Positions 27,655-36,771 are shown, numbered from the stretch's first letter. The stretch is DNA of 64,000 bases from Chryseobacterium artocarpi (GCF_001684975.1 NZ_MAYH01000034.1:310001-374000); one strand, 5' to 3'. Numbers and translations are program-made. The notes: generated by a model from the sequence alone, not told the origin.

Positions 27655-28530
27655 TTATCCTATAATTCCAAATCTTTTATTTACAAAATCAATGATGATT
27701 ATCTTATCCATGAAAAATACATTCCCAATGATTCCATCGATACCATCCTGTTTCAAGGAAAAATAATCTTCATCTGTGTACCAAAATTCATTTGTTCTAA
27801 AATTCTTATTTCCAATCTGAATTTCCTTATCTGTCTCAACAGCTTTTACAACCAAAGGGTTATTAAAATTTCGAATATTTAATTCTTCCTTGAATTTAGA
27901 TTGACTGATCAGATCTGCAAAGTTCTGTTTATAACTGATAATCGGAAATATACTTGCTCCACTGTCATATTGAAACCTATATTCTTTGCCATCAATTTTC
28001 AACGGAAGGATAGGTTTATGATTTTTGATTTCAATATTTACAAAGTCAGCCCGTGATTTCGACATTTGATCTAATTTATCGCTTACTGTTATTTTTTTAT
28101 TGGGAAAATCAATCACCAGATATTTGTTCTGAAAGATATCTGCTCCTACGACACCACACACTTCTCCCTGATCAAAATTTAAAATCCCCTGTAACTTATA
28201 ATTTTTCACAGCATATTCGTTGATTTTAAAATTCTGGTTTTCAATAAAAAACATTTTATGACCGGCTGCTTCAGAAGTTGGGTCTATCTTTTTAGCTTTC
28301 ATAAACTCCGCATTCTCAAAACATTTATCATAGATCAATGTATAATTGGCTCCGAGATCAAAATGAAAGGGGTAGGTTTTATTTTTGATGGTAAAAGGAA
28401 CGCTCATGGCAATATTTTCAATTAATTTATTCCCAATAGAATCTTTTTCCCATTTAAAATGAATGGTTTGTGCATTCAATGCTACAGATAAGGTTAGAAG
28501 TATTGATAAGACAATGGTTTTTAGTTTCAT
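27655..28530 (-). CDS. Secreted retropepsin-like aspartyl protease family protein
   Basis: 291 residues with a signal peptide (TIVLSILLTLSVALNAQ). Two half-domains: the first motif is FHFDLGANYTLIYD (about residue 58) and the second is FQYDSGASIFPI (about residue 180), the D-x-G-A pattern of pepsin-like or retropepsin-like folds. VVGADIFQNKYLVIDF and IIGNVFFMDKIIIIDF are the matching flap/strand regions after each half. The first motif has Leu where Thr/Ser is usual, so activity is uncertain. Isolated gene. A TGTGGATAA box lies directly upstream. Confidence 0.8.
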   Translation of the reverse strand: MKLKTIVLSILLTLSVALNAQTIHFKWEKDSIGNKLIENIAMSVPFTIKNKTYPFHFDLGANYTLIYDKCFENAEFMKAKKIDPTSEAAGHKMFFIENQNFKINEYAVKNYKLQGILNFDQGEVCGVVGADIFQNKYLVIDFPNKKITVSDKLDQMSKSRADFVNIEIKNHKPILPLKIDGKEYRFQYDSGASIFPIISYKQNFADLISQSKFKEELNIRNFNNPLVVKAVETDKEIQIGNKNFRTNEFWYTDEDYFSLKQDGIDGIIGNVFFMDKIIIIDFVNKRFGIIG

Positions 28531-28539
28531 TTTTTTAAT

Positions 28540-28548
28540 TGTGGATAA
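28540..28548 (+). promoter_or_regulatory. Isolated DnaA-box-like site
   Basis: TGTGGATAA within ATTGTGGATAACTTT, a 15-base match to the core of the array at 35.7-36.6 kb. It lies 10 bp upstream of the aspartyl-protease-like ATG, in its likely promoter or leader region. Confidence 0.5.
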
Positions 28549-28656
28549 CTTTCAAATATGAGAAGATTTATTATTCTTTCCAAAACCTTGAGTAATTATT
28601 AATTCAAATAAAAAAGCTCTTCAATTAAGAAAAGCTTTATGATAATGTTATTTATT

Positions 28657-29934
28657 TTATTCTTCAGACAGTTTTTCTGACTGCGATCCTATAAACGGAA
28701 TTTTTGGTGCCAGAAAATATCCGGTAAGACTGGCAAATAATATCGGAACAAAGTATGTAAAACCTGTAAGGGTTCCTAAAATGATCGTTGTACTCATCGG
28801 AGTTCTTGTAACGCAGGCGTTTATTGCTGCCATACAACTTACAATTGCTAACGTTGTATCCACACTTGGAAATAAATTGTGAATAATTAATCCCAATGTT
28901 GTTCCCACAAAGAAAAGCGGGATGATAAAACCTCCTCTCCATCCTGAAGTTACAGTAATAGCAATGGCTAACATTTTAAAAACCAAAACTAAGATCAGGA
29001 AATTCAATCCAAAGTTCCCTCCGATTAACTGATTGATCTCGTTATGTCCAAAGTACCTTGTGATCGGGAAATTATAAGCTATAATCCCCAGAATGATTCC
29101 TCCTACGAATGTTTTGATATAGATTGGAAACTTTCTGTATTCAAAAACTTTTTTGAAGAATTTTACCACGAAAATGAAGATCCATCCAAAGAAAGTTCCT
29201 ACGATTCCAAATAAAGTTGCGTATAAAAAATCGTATACTCCGTTGTAATGATAAGCCCTCAAATCCCATGTTGCTCCTATACCTAAATGAATGATTAAAG
29301 CAAACATCAGATAACTAAAGCAGCTTGCCACCAACGCAGGAATAATGGCTTTATAATATTCTACAGCATGTTTATGATGCAAAATTTCTAAAGAAAAAAG
29401 ACTTCCTCCAAGTGGTGCGCCAAATAACGCTGTAAATCCGGATGCCATCCCGGCAATACTTAAAGAGCGTAATTCTTCACCTTTTAGTCTGAAAATTTTC
29501 CCCAACCAGGTTCCGGTAGATCCGGTAACTTGTACCAAAGGAGCTTCCGGTCCTAAACTTCCTCCAGATGCTACACAAAAAAGTGATGAAAGAATCATGG
29601 AAGGATTATTTTTCGGTTCCAGTTTTCCTTTATTAAACCTGATATTATTTACAATCAGGTGAATTTCTCCGGGATCACCAATAAAGTGAATAACCAGCCC
29701 AGCCAGCAATCCACAAATCGCCATCGTTGGAATGACCTGCCAGCCTTGAAAGTGTGCTAGAAACTCAGTGAAGTGCTCAAGTACGATCCAATATCCACCG
29801 GCAATGATTCCACCTACAAGACCGGTAATTGCCCACATGAAAAAAGTACGGCTAAACACAAATGGATTGAATTTAATCGGTTGATCCAAAAGGTTGAACG
29901 TTCTTATAAGCCGTCTTCTTCTGTTAATTTTCAT
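28657..29934 (-). CDS. ClC-family chloride channel/transporter
   Basis: 425 residues and about ten hydrophobic helices. Family landmarks: GGSLGPEAPLVQ near residue 125 (the Glu of the gating/coupling site), MASGFTALFGAPLGGSLFSLE near 165, and GWRGGFIIPLFFVG near 330. The usual N-terminal GSGIPE selectivity motif appears as GDPGEIHL. ClC proteins move chloride or fluoride, many as proton exchangers. It is last in a tight leftward operon (2-bp gap after DUF423). There is no CBS domain, as in other short prokaryotic members. Confidence 0.92.
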   Translation of the reverse strand: MKINRRRRLIRTFNLLDQPIKFNPFVFSRTFFMWAITGLVGGIIAGGYWIVLEHFTEFLAHFQGWQVIPTMAICGLLAGLVIHFIGDPGEIHLIVNNIRFNKGKLEPKNNPSMILSSLFCVASGGSLGPEAPLVQVTGSTGTWLGKIFRLKGEELRSLSIAGMASGFTALFGAPLGGSLFSLEILHHKHAVEYYKAIIPALVASCFSYLMFALIIHLGIGATWDLRAYHYNGVYDFLYATLFGIVGTFFGWIFIFVVKFFKKVFEYRKFPIYIKTFVGGIILGIIAYNFPITRYFGHNEINQLIGGNFGLNFLILVLVFKMLAIAITVTSGWRGGFIIPLFFVGTTLGLIIHNLFPSVDTTLAIVSCMAAINACVTRTPMSTTIILGTLTGFTYFVPILFASLTGYFLAPKIPFIGSQSEKLSEE

Positions 29935-29936
29935 CC

Positions 29937-30323
29937 TTAAATTTTGTTTTTAGCAAAATAAAGAATCAGCATTCCCCAGCTCAGGATCATGAATAATCCT
30001 CCAAGTGGAGTGATTGGTCCTAAAAATTTAAGATTAACACCCAAATAGTCCTGCATACTCAGCAAATAAATACTTACAGAGAATAAAATTGTCCCGGCAA
30101 TCATTAAAATTGAGGTCCATTTTTCTGTGGAAGTTTCAAATTTTAAAATATATCCGATGATCAGCAGGAAAAAAGCTGCATACATCTGATATCTTACTCC
30201 GGTTTCAAAGCTTTCAAGTCTTTCTACCGATAGTATTTTCTTTAAGGCGTGCGCTCCAAATGCTCCAAGGATTACTGAAAGCATCCCATACACCGCTCCA
30301 AAAACTAAAGTAATTGTTTTCAT
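29937..30323 (-). CDS. DUF423 family inner-membrane protein
   Basis: 128 residues with four hydrophobic helices. It begins ITLVFGAVYGMLSVILGAFGAHALKK, with the AFGAHAL signature of DUF423 (YwdK-like) proteins, and contains ESFETGVRYQMYAAFFLLIIGYI and GPITPLGGLFMILSWGML. The function of the family is unknown. It has a 1-bp gap to the preceding gene and a 2-bp gap to the ClC gene, so it belongs to one operon. Confidence 0.92.
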   Translation of the reverse strand: MKTITLVFGAVYGMLSVILGAFGAHALKKILSVERLESFETGVRYQMYAAFFLLIIGYILKFETSTEKWTSILMIAGTILFSVSIYLLSMQDYLGVNLKFLGPITPLGGLFMILSWGMLILYFAKNKI

Positions 30324-30324
30324 T

Positions 30325-31413
30325 TTATAACTCTTCTAATTCTAGGGTTAAATATTTTTTTGTTTTATAATCCTGCCAGGTTCCGGAAATTTTGTTTGCT
30401 TTCATATCTGCTTCTACATGCGCTCTCGGAATCCATTGACGGGTTTCTTCATTATAATAATCATTCTCAACAATAGAAATATGATTTCCTTTCAACTGTC
30501 CATCCCATTTGATCAGCTTCTTACTTTTATCATACCAATATTCTGCATTAAAAGATTTCGTATCTGAGGAATTATTATCAGAATAAAGACGGCTTACAAG
30601 AACTGTAACGGGATACTTCCCATCGATTTTTCCTTTGTATAGCTTATTTCTGAAACTTGTTTTTTCTACTTTATCGGAGCCACTTAACAAGCTTCTGGTA
30701 TAAGGACTCCAGTATTTTTCAAGTTCTTTATAAGAGAATTCAATTACATGGCTATCCAGCTCGTCCAAAGCTCTCATAGCATGATTGGCACATCTTCCTG
30801 CAATAAATCTGATTTTATCTTTAGCAAAATAGTACTGTAAACCATCCAAAGTATAATCCATGAAGCATCCTTCATACATGCCAATTTGTTCCTGAACTTC
30901 TTCTGAAGGATTTTTTTCAGCTTTTAACTGAGTAAGGAAATCATTGACCTCTTTTTTGATTCCTTTTTGAATTAAGCCCTCAATTATTTTAACGTAATTC
31001 GGGTGAAAAAGATCTTCAGCATTGATGAAATTTCCAGTTCTCAGATCAAAATTCTTCCATTGGGCAAAGTTTTCAGGATAAGCACCTGAAGCCTCTCCTT
31101 CCATTCCGATAGACAAAATGTTTTTCGGAGTTTCAATTTTTTCCCAGCTATAAAAATAAATATAGTTGGAGTAAGAAGTTGTTCCTGTAGACACCCGTTT
31201 AAAAGGATTAGCTTCCGAATTGGGAACATACTCCAATTCATTTACCTGTAAAAAAGTATTTATTTTGTTTTCTACTAAAGGATTTTCAGTATAAGTGATC
31301 AAAGGAAAATTAGAATCTTCAGTTTTCGGTTTTAAATCCGTAATCTTTACATTTTTCTGCTGGGAAAAACCTAAACCTGATACCAATAGAAAAAACAAAA
31401 TATTTTTTTTCAC
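30325..31413 (-). CDS. Secreted protein of unknown function (GTG start)
   Basis: 362 residues beginning at GTG (31413-31411), whose first base is the last base of the preceding small ORF's TAG stop (TAGTG overlap). The signal peptide is KKNILFFLLVSGLGFSQQ. The mature part has no motif that I recognise; central blocks include GMEGEASGAYPENFAQWKNF and FIAGRCANHAMRALDELD, the second reminiscent of periplasmic DUF3298/RsiV-like proteins, which is a weak resemblance. Operon position: second-last three genes of the mvaA-to-ClC run. Confidence 0.75.
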   Translation of the reverse strand: MKKNILFFLLVSGLGFSQQKNVKITDLKPKTEDSNFPLITYTENPLVENKINTFLQVNELEYVPNSEANPFKRVSTGTTSYSNYIYFYSWEKIETPKNILSIGMEGEASGAYPENFAQWKNFDLRTGNFINAEDLFHPNYVKIIEGLIQKGIKKEVNDFLTQLKAEKNPSEEVQEQIGMYEGCFMDYTLDGLQYYFAKDKIRFIAGRCANHAMRALDELDSHVIEFSYKELEKYWSPYTRSLLSGSDKVEKTSFRNKLYKGKIDGKYPVTVLVSRLYSDNNSSDTKSFNAEYWYDKSKKLIKWDGQLKGNHISIVENDYYNEETRQWIPRAHVEADMKANKISGTWQDYKTKKYLTLELEEL

Positions 31414-31580
31414 TATTTTGATTTTAAATACATTAAAATAAATTTTGCCACCAATGTAGAAATTCCAAGGATGATAAACATATTGGCAAATTTCTTAGAG
31501 CTTTGAAAACCAGGAGATGTTGTCTTCTTCAAAAAGAATCCAAAGATAAGAAATACTATAGGCAGGATAATCTGTAACAT
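31413..31580 (-). CDS. Small two-helix membrane protein, 55 aa
   Basis: ATG at 31580-31578 shares its A with the TAA stop of mvaA (TAATG), and its own TAG stop (31415-31413) shares its G with the GTG of the next gene. The product is 55 residues, with helix 1 IILPIVFLIFGFF and helix 2 FIILGISTLVAKFILMY separated by a basic loop (KKTTSPGFQSSKK). The two coupled junctions make it a credible gene although it is short. No family was recognised. Confidence 0.7.
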   Translation of the reverse strand: MLQIILPIVFLIFGFFLKKTTSPGFQSSKKFANMFIILGISTLVAKFILMYLKSK

Positions 31581-32908
31581 TATTTTTCTCTCATTCTGTT
31601 AAACTCATTGATCACCTCATGGTGGCTCACTGTTTTATCTTTGAAATAAGTAACAAAATGTTGCTTTTCTTCCTCTGTTGCTCCCAATTGGTTCAGGATA
31701 TTCAACAAGTGCATTTTCATGTGACCTTTTTGAATTCCGGTTGTTACCAATGATCGTAATGCTGCAAAGTTTTGAGCCAGTCCGGAAACCGCAAGAATAC
31801 TCATTAATTCCTGTGCTGAAGGTTTTCCAAGTAATGCAAGAGAGAATTTTACCAATGGGTGAAGATTCGTTAAGCCTCCTACAACTCCTACAGAAATCGG
31901 AAGATCTATCCAGAATCTGAAAACTCCGTTATCTGTTGTACAGTGTGTCAATGATCTGTATTGTCCGTCTCTTGCTGCATAAGCATGGGCACAAGCTTCT
32001 GTTGCTCTAAAGTCATTTCCGGTAGCAATCACCACAGCATCTACTCCGTTCATTACTCCTTTATTGTGAGTGGTCGCACGGTAAGGTTCAATTTCAGCAA
32101 TGGTAACGGCTTGTTTAAATTTAGAGGCAAATTCTTCAGGAGAAATTCCGCTATCATCCTTTAAATCTTCCATTTTGCATGAAACCTCAGCTCTTACGAT
32201 ACAATCCGGGGTAAAATTGGAAAGAATATTCATTACAATTTGCAATGAGTTTTTCTCTTCTTGAGTGAAATCTTCGCTGGTTGCTACTTCCTGTCTCAAT
32301 GTTTTTCCAAACTGCTCAAGACATGAATTGATAAAATTAGCACCCATTGAATCTACCGTATCAAAACTTGCTTTCAACTGGTAATAATTTGGCATTTCTG
32401 CAGTTTTATCCACAAGGCTTATGTTCAGGATTCCACCGCCACGTTTTCTCATGTTAGCAGTGATCTCTTCTGTAGATTCCAGCAATTTTTTCTTTAAACT
32501 GAAATTAAAGAAATGTAATAATTTGTGAGGTTCTACGCTGAACATAAAGTGTGTATGCCCCAGTTTTTCTGTGTTGATAATTGTTGTTTTAAAACCACCT
32601 TTATCAATCCAGAATTTGGCTGCCTTGGAAGCTGCTGCTACTACTGAACTTTCTTCTACAGCCATTGGAAGAGCCAATAGTTTTCCGTCAATTAAAAAGT
32701 TCGGAGCGATTCCGTAAGGCATATAAAAATTGGAAATCGTATTTTCAGAAAATTCTTCGTGAAGCTTCTGAAGATCTGCGTTTTCGTTCCAATATTGTTT
32801 TAATATATTTTGGTATTCCTGATTTCCTTCAAGATATTCGTTTACGAGCCAGTCGATTTTCCCCTGCTTTGGAAGCTTGGAAAAACCTTCGATTGGTTTA
32901 TGATTCAT
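31580..32908 (-). CDS. mvaA: Hydroxymethylglutaryl-CoA reductase, class II
   Basis: 442 residues, the size of class II (Pseudomonas mevalonii-like) enzymes. Visible blocks: KLPKQGKIDWL at the N-terminus, FYMPYGIAPNFLIDG, ALPMAVEESSVVAAASKAAK with the active-site Glu, EPYRATTHNKGVMNGVDAV, ATGNDFRATEACAHAYAARD, and the C-terminal QKGHMKMHL with the catalytic His. It interconverts HMG-CoA and mevalonate. In this phylum the direction is presumably toward isoprenoids. It heads a five-gene tight leftward operon, whose other members have no obvious pathway link. Confidence 0.95.
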   Translation of the reverse strand: MNHKPIEGFSKLPKQGKIDWLVNEYLEGNQEYQNILKQYWNENADLQKLHEEFSENTISNFYMPYGIAPNFLIDGKLLALPMAVEESSVVAAASKAAKFWIDKGGFKTTIINTEKLGHTHFMFSVEPHKLLHFFNFSLKKKLLESTEEITANMRKRGGGILNISLVDKTAEMPNYYQLKASFDTVDSMGANFINSCLEQFGKTLRQEVATSEDFTQEEKNSLQIVMNILSNFTPDCIVRAEVSCKMEDLKDDSGISPEEFASKFKQAVTIAEIEPYRATTHNKGVMNGVDAVVIATGNDFRATEACAHAYAARDGQYRSLTHCTTDNGVFRFWIDLPISVGVVGGLTNLHPLVKFSLALLGKPSAQELMSILAVSGLAQNFAALRSLVTTGIQKGHMKMHLLNILNQLGATEEEKQHFVTYFKDKTVSHHEVINEFNRMREK

Positions 32909-33067
32909 AATAGATGCTTTATTGTTTTTTAAAGGTTATATGCAATCGCGCCATTTTCATTTGTATTTGTGCCACAAATCATAGCAATTTCATAATATAA
33001 ACTTTAATGAGCCGTAAATATAATGATTTTGAGACTCTTTTTTGTTGATAACTTCTATGAAAAAAGG

Positions 33068-33098
33068 TTGACATTTATCAATTTTGGAACTAAATTTG
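33068..33098 (+). promoter_or_regulatory. Promoter of the radical SAM operon
   Basis: TTG (33068-33070), 20 bp, then TAAATTTG (33091-33098). This is a full Bacteroidota -33/-7 promoter with an acceptable spacer, 51 nt before the ATG at 33150. Confidence 0.7.
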
Positions 33099-33149
33099 AA
33101 CAAAATTTAAATTAAATTTAGATACAAATAATATCAAACCATTTAGAGT

Positions 33150-34409
33150 ATGAATTTTGACCGCCTTAAAGAAAAACTTGAGATACTAGCTGATGCTGCA
33201 AAGTATGATGTTTCTTGTTCATCAAGTGGTGGAACCAGAAAGAATAAAAAAGGAGCTTTAGGAGATAGTTCTGTAAGTGGAATTTGTCATACTTATACAG
33301 AAGATGGGCGATGTGTTTCTTTATTAAAGATCTTATTGACCAATCACTGTATTTACGATTGCGCTTACTGTGTATCCAGAAGTTCAAATGATATTAAAAG
33401 AGCCGCTTTTACAGTAGAAGAAGTGGTGGATCTTACTATTAATTTTTATCGTAGAAATTATATTGAAGGTTTATTTTTAAGTTCCGGGATTTTCAAAAAT
33501 GCAGATACCACTATGGAACGATTAGTTCGTGTTGCTAAAAAACTGCGTCTTGAAGAAAATTTCAATGGTTATATTCATCTAAAATCAATTCCGGGAGCAA
33601 GTGATGAACTGATGGAGGAAGCGGCTCTGTATGCAGACAGATTATCTGTAAATCTTGAAATCCCTACAGAAAGTGGCTTAAAATTATTGGCTCCTGAGAA
33701 AAACAGACAGGACATGATCAGTCCGATGCGCTATATTCAGAAAGGAATTACGCAATATGAAGATGAAAAAAAGATTTTAAAGAAGGTTCCCAAGTTTGCT
33801 CCGGCAGGGCAGTCTACTCAAATGATTGTAGGTGCCACAAATGAAAACGATTTACAGATCATCAAAGTTGCCGATCATTTTTATAAAAATTTTAATTTAA
33901 AAAGGGTTTATTATTCAGGGTATGTTCCGGTTTTGGAGGATAAAAGACTTCCATCTTTAACAACAGAAGTTCCAATGCTTCGCGAAAACAGATTATATCA
34001 GTCTGACTGGCTGATGAGATTTTATGGTTTTAAGGCTGATGAAATTTTAGATCCAAGTGTTCCTTTCCTTGATCTTGAGGTAGACCCAAAACTCAGTTGG
34101 GCATTACGGCATCTGGATCAGTTTCCTGTAAATATTCAAACTGCAGATTACCAGATGATCTTAAGAATTCCGGGTATTGGTGTAAAATCTGCACAAAAGA
34201 TTGTAAGTGCAAGACGTTTTCAGGTATTGAATATGGATCATTTAAAACAATTGGGAGCAGCTGTTAACAGAGCAAAATATTTTATAGATTTCAACGCAGG
34301 TAATGCTTATCTTAAATATTTAACAGATAAAAATTTTAGAAAACTGTTGGTGGGAGGTAGCTCTTCAAAATTTCACAATCAGTTTTCTCAACAACTGAGT
34401 TTATTTTAA
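33150..34409 (+). CDS. Putative DNA modification/repair radical SAM protein
   Basis: 419 residues. The radical SAM cluster motif C-x3-C-x2-C is at Cys67, Cys71 and Cys74 (HCIYDCAYC). Further Cys lie at 23, 46 and 55 (VSCSSSGG, SGICHTYTEDGRC). A C-terminal helix-hairpin-helix (MILRIPGIGVKSAQKIVSAR) should bind DNA. This matches the family known as putative DNA modification/repair radical SAM protein (TIGR03916), which typically occurs beside the DUF4130 protein found two genes downstream. The actual reaction is unknown. The gap to the next gene is 2 bp. Confidence 0.9.
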   Translation: MNFDRLKEKLEILADAAKYDVSCSSSGGTRKNKKGALGDSSVSGICHTYTEDGRCVSLLKILLTNHCIYDCAYCVSRSSNDIKRAAFTVEEVVDLTINFYRRNYIEGLFLSSGIFKNADTTMERLVRVAKKLRLEENFNGYIHLKSIPGASDELMEEAALYADRLSVNLEIPTESGLKLLAPEKNRQDMISPMRYIQKGITQYEDEKKILKKVPKFAPAGQSTQMIVGATNENDLQIIKVADHFYKNFNLKRVYYSGYVPVLEDKRLPSLTTEVPMLRENRLYQSDWLMRFYGFKADEILDPSVPFLDLEVDPKLSWALRHLDQFPVNIQTADYQMILRIPGIGVKSAQKIVSARRFQVLNMDHLKQLGAAVNRAKYFIDFNAGNAYLKYLTDKNFRKLLVGGSSSKFHNQFSQQLSLF

Positions 34410-34411
34410 AT

Positions 34412-34840
34412 ATGGAAAATAAAAAATCTATGCACTCTAACGATCGTCTGATGAAAAGTATTGAGAAGGAAGTTTCAAAATTCTCTCAACACTTTATGTC
34501 TAATGCTAAATGGATCAAATTGATTGATCATCTTGTTGATAATATGGATGAAATAAAGAAAATCCAATTCAAAAGAATTCAAGACGACACCATTGGAGAG
34601 CTATATCTGGATGAAAATAGCAGCTTTGAATTTGATTACTGGAATACTGCTTTTGAAGGGATTAATTCTTTCGGTGGATGGCTTCAATATAAAGAAATTG
34701 AATACCTTTCTTTTCCTAAATTAATTGATCGAAATACAGAACAAAATCTGGAAAAAATTTCAGCAGTTATACAAACTATCGGACAATTTCATCTCGAAAC
34801 TGATGAAAATGAGCTGAGATTAATCTGTTATAAAAAATAG
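34412..34840 (+). CDS. Unknown 142-aa protein between radical SAM and DUF4130 genes
   Basis: 142 residues, cytoplasmic by appearance (no signal or helix). It starts 2 bp after the radical SAM stop and precedes the DUF4130 gene by 67 bp, so it is part of the same transcription unit. The sequence is mixed alpha/beta with blocks WIKLIDHLVDNMDEIKKIQF and FEGINSFGGWLQYKEIEYLS. I do not recognise a family. Position alone suggests a link to the repair pair, or an insertion into the usual two-gene cassette. Confidence 0.75.
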   Translation: MENKKSMHSNDRLMKSIEKEVSKFSQHFMSNAKWIKLIDHLVDNMDEIKKIQFKRIQDDTIGELYLDENSSFEFDYWNTAFEGINSFGGWLQYKEIEYLSFPKLIDRNTEQNLEKISAVIQTIGQFHLETDENELRLICYKK

Positions 34841-34907
34841 AAATATCTGCCATCCTCGAAGTTCCTCTTCATAATGACAATGATCAATTATACAGTTTTT
34901 AAATTAA

Positions 34908-35669
34908 ATGATGACCACCCTACTCTACGATGCCAGTTTTGACGGACTTTTCACAGCAATATTTGAAGTTTTTGAATATCGTTATCATGATGCGGAAATT
35001 ATCAACAGAGAGAAATTTCAACAGGAAAATATCTTTGCAGAAATTCATGAGGTCATTACCCAAACTGAAAAATCTGACAGAGTATTAAAAAAACTAGAGC
35101 AAAATCTGGGGAAGCAAGGGATACATAAATTATTAAAAGTTTTTTTGTCCGAAGATCCTGAATTGGAAAAACTGATATTATCAGCCGTAAAGCAATCTAT
35201 TAAACATTCTGAGGAAAATATTCTTGAGAATTTTGCGGATGCCGATATCATGAAAATATCCAAAATTTGTAAATCGATAGACCGGGAAAGCCACCGAATG
35301 ACAGCTTTTGTCCGATTTGAAAAAATGCAGGATGATATTTTCTTTTCAAAAATAGATCCAGATTTCAATGTGCTTCCTTTAATCAGAAAACATTTCAATG
35401 ATCGTTATCAGGACCAAAAGTGGATGATTTATGACTTACGAAGAAACTATGGGATTCTTTATGACCTGAACAATTGTGAATTCTTTTATCCTGATGAAAA
35501 ATTGGACGTAAAAAACTATCAGGACAAGTTCCATGATGAGGAAAAAAACTACCAAACACTTTGGCAAAGATATTTTACAAAGACAAATATTGTTGAAAGA
35601 AAGAATCTGAAATTACATATTCAGCATGTACCAAAGCGATATTGGAAGTATTTGACGGAAAAATGGTAG
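34908..35669 (+). CDS. DUF4130 (TIGR03915-type) putative DNA metabolism protein
   Basis: 253 residues. It begins TLLYDASFDGLFTAIFEVFE, and the middle has the family blocks RESHRMTAFVRFEKMQDDIF, then PLIRKHFNDRYQDQKWMIYD and RRNYGILYDL. The ending VPKRYWKYLTEKW is also characteristic. These proteins resemble the uracil-DNA-glycosylase neighbourhood and accompany the radical SAM/HhH protein, so a joint base-modification or repair function is assumed by the field and not proven. Two adjacent ATGs (34908, 34911) can serve as start. The DnaA-box array begins right at its stop codon. Confidence 0.88.
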   Translation: MMTTLLYDASFDGLFTAIFEVFEYRYHDAEIINREKFQQENIFAEIHEVITQTEKSDRVLKKLEQNLGKQGIHKLLKVFLSEDPELEKLILSAVKQSIKHSEENILENFADADIMKISKICKSIDRESHRMTAFVRFEKMQDDIFFSKIDPDFNVLPLIRKHFNDRYQDQKWMIYDLRRNYGILYDLNNCEFFYPDEKLDVKNYQDKFHDEEKNYQTLWQRYFTKTNIVERKNLKLHIQHVPKRYWKYLTEKW

Positions 35670-36713
35670 GGATTAGCTCAAAACATGACATTGTGGATAA
35701 CTTTTTTGATTTTATTTTTCTGATAATATTTGAAGATCCTTTCTATTAAAAGATTTCCACAACTTACTAGTTTCATGCCAGATATAAATTAAATTAATCC
35801 ATGCTTCCATATTGTGGATAACTTTTTTAGATGAAAAACCAGTTAAGTAAACCTAAACTCCTTTCATCAGACAGTTTACGTAACCTATTCACTAGATGAA
35901 AGATATAATCTACGATCTGACATTGTGGATAACTTTTTTTTAACCATTTATATTTTCACAGCTTACAACTACTTGAAATAAATAAATGGGTTTACTTTTT
36001 CAATGATGCTTTTGTTTTTTGAAATTTAAAATCAAATTCAGGCTTGCTCTGGAATTTTAGCCCAAAACTCATATTGTGGATAACTTTTTGATCTTAATTT
36101 AATCAGCAATTAATCAAAACCCTTTCTATCAGACATTTTAAGTAAGTTATTAATTATATGGTAGATATGATAATGATTAATCCATAATCCGATATTGTGG
36201 ATAACTTTTTTGGATGAAAAAGCAAATTAGATGAGCCGAAACGCTTTCTCTCAAGGAATTTTCGTAACACATTCGTTATATGATAGATATAATCCATAAT
36301 TCAATATTGTGGATAACTTTTAAGATAATTTTTATTCTCTCGCAGATTGTACAGATTTACGCGGATATTTATCCTTTATCTTTTTTGATTTTAATTTGGC
36401 TTGTAACTTTAATAGATGATCAATAATTGATATAGGATTCTATCTGAAATATGATATTGTGGATAACTTTTTTTGATTTTATATTTCAGATAACCTTTGA
36501 AGATCACTTCTATCAAAAGATTTTCACAACTAACTAGTTTCATGGCAGATAAAAATTAAATTACTCCATATTTCCATATTGTGGATAACTTTTTTAGATG
36601 AAAAAGCAAACCCAAAAAACTGAAATGCTTTATGACAGAAGGTTCACGTAACTTATTACATTTATAAAAGATAGAATCTACAATTGTATATTGTAAATAA
36701 CTTTTTTGAATCC
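35670..36713 (+). repeat. Tandem array of about nine diverged 111-151 bp monomers
   Basis: Each monomer ends in the invariant core ATTGTGGATAACTTTT. Core-to-core distances are 121, 111, 151, 121, 112, 150, 122 and 112 bp, so three monomers make a 383-bp higher-order unit. Linkers are alike at equivalent positions; for instance those after cores 1 and 7 share AACTAGTTTCATG-type and AGATCxxTTCTATxAAAAGAT blocks. Less conserved shared blocks are CGTAACxxATTxACTA and AGATATAATC. No open frame of note lies inside. It occupies almost all of the 1206-bp gap between convergent genes; 36714-36875 holds a palindrome and a degenerate core. Confidence 0.9.
35692..36588 (+). promoter_or_regulatory. Eight DnaA-box-like sites TGTGGATAA
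   Basis: Perfect copies start at 35692, 35813, 35924, 36075, 36196, 36308, 36458 and 36580, all in the same orientation. The complement is TTATCCACA, the classical DnaA box. Degenerate copies follow: TGTAAATAA at 36692 and TGTTGATAA at 36860. DnaA binding is inferred from the match alone. Confidence 0.7.
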
Positions 36714-36771
36714 TTTTTCTTTCTGATGCAAATACATCAGAGAATCTCGTTCAATCTAGAGTACTGTATTT

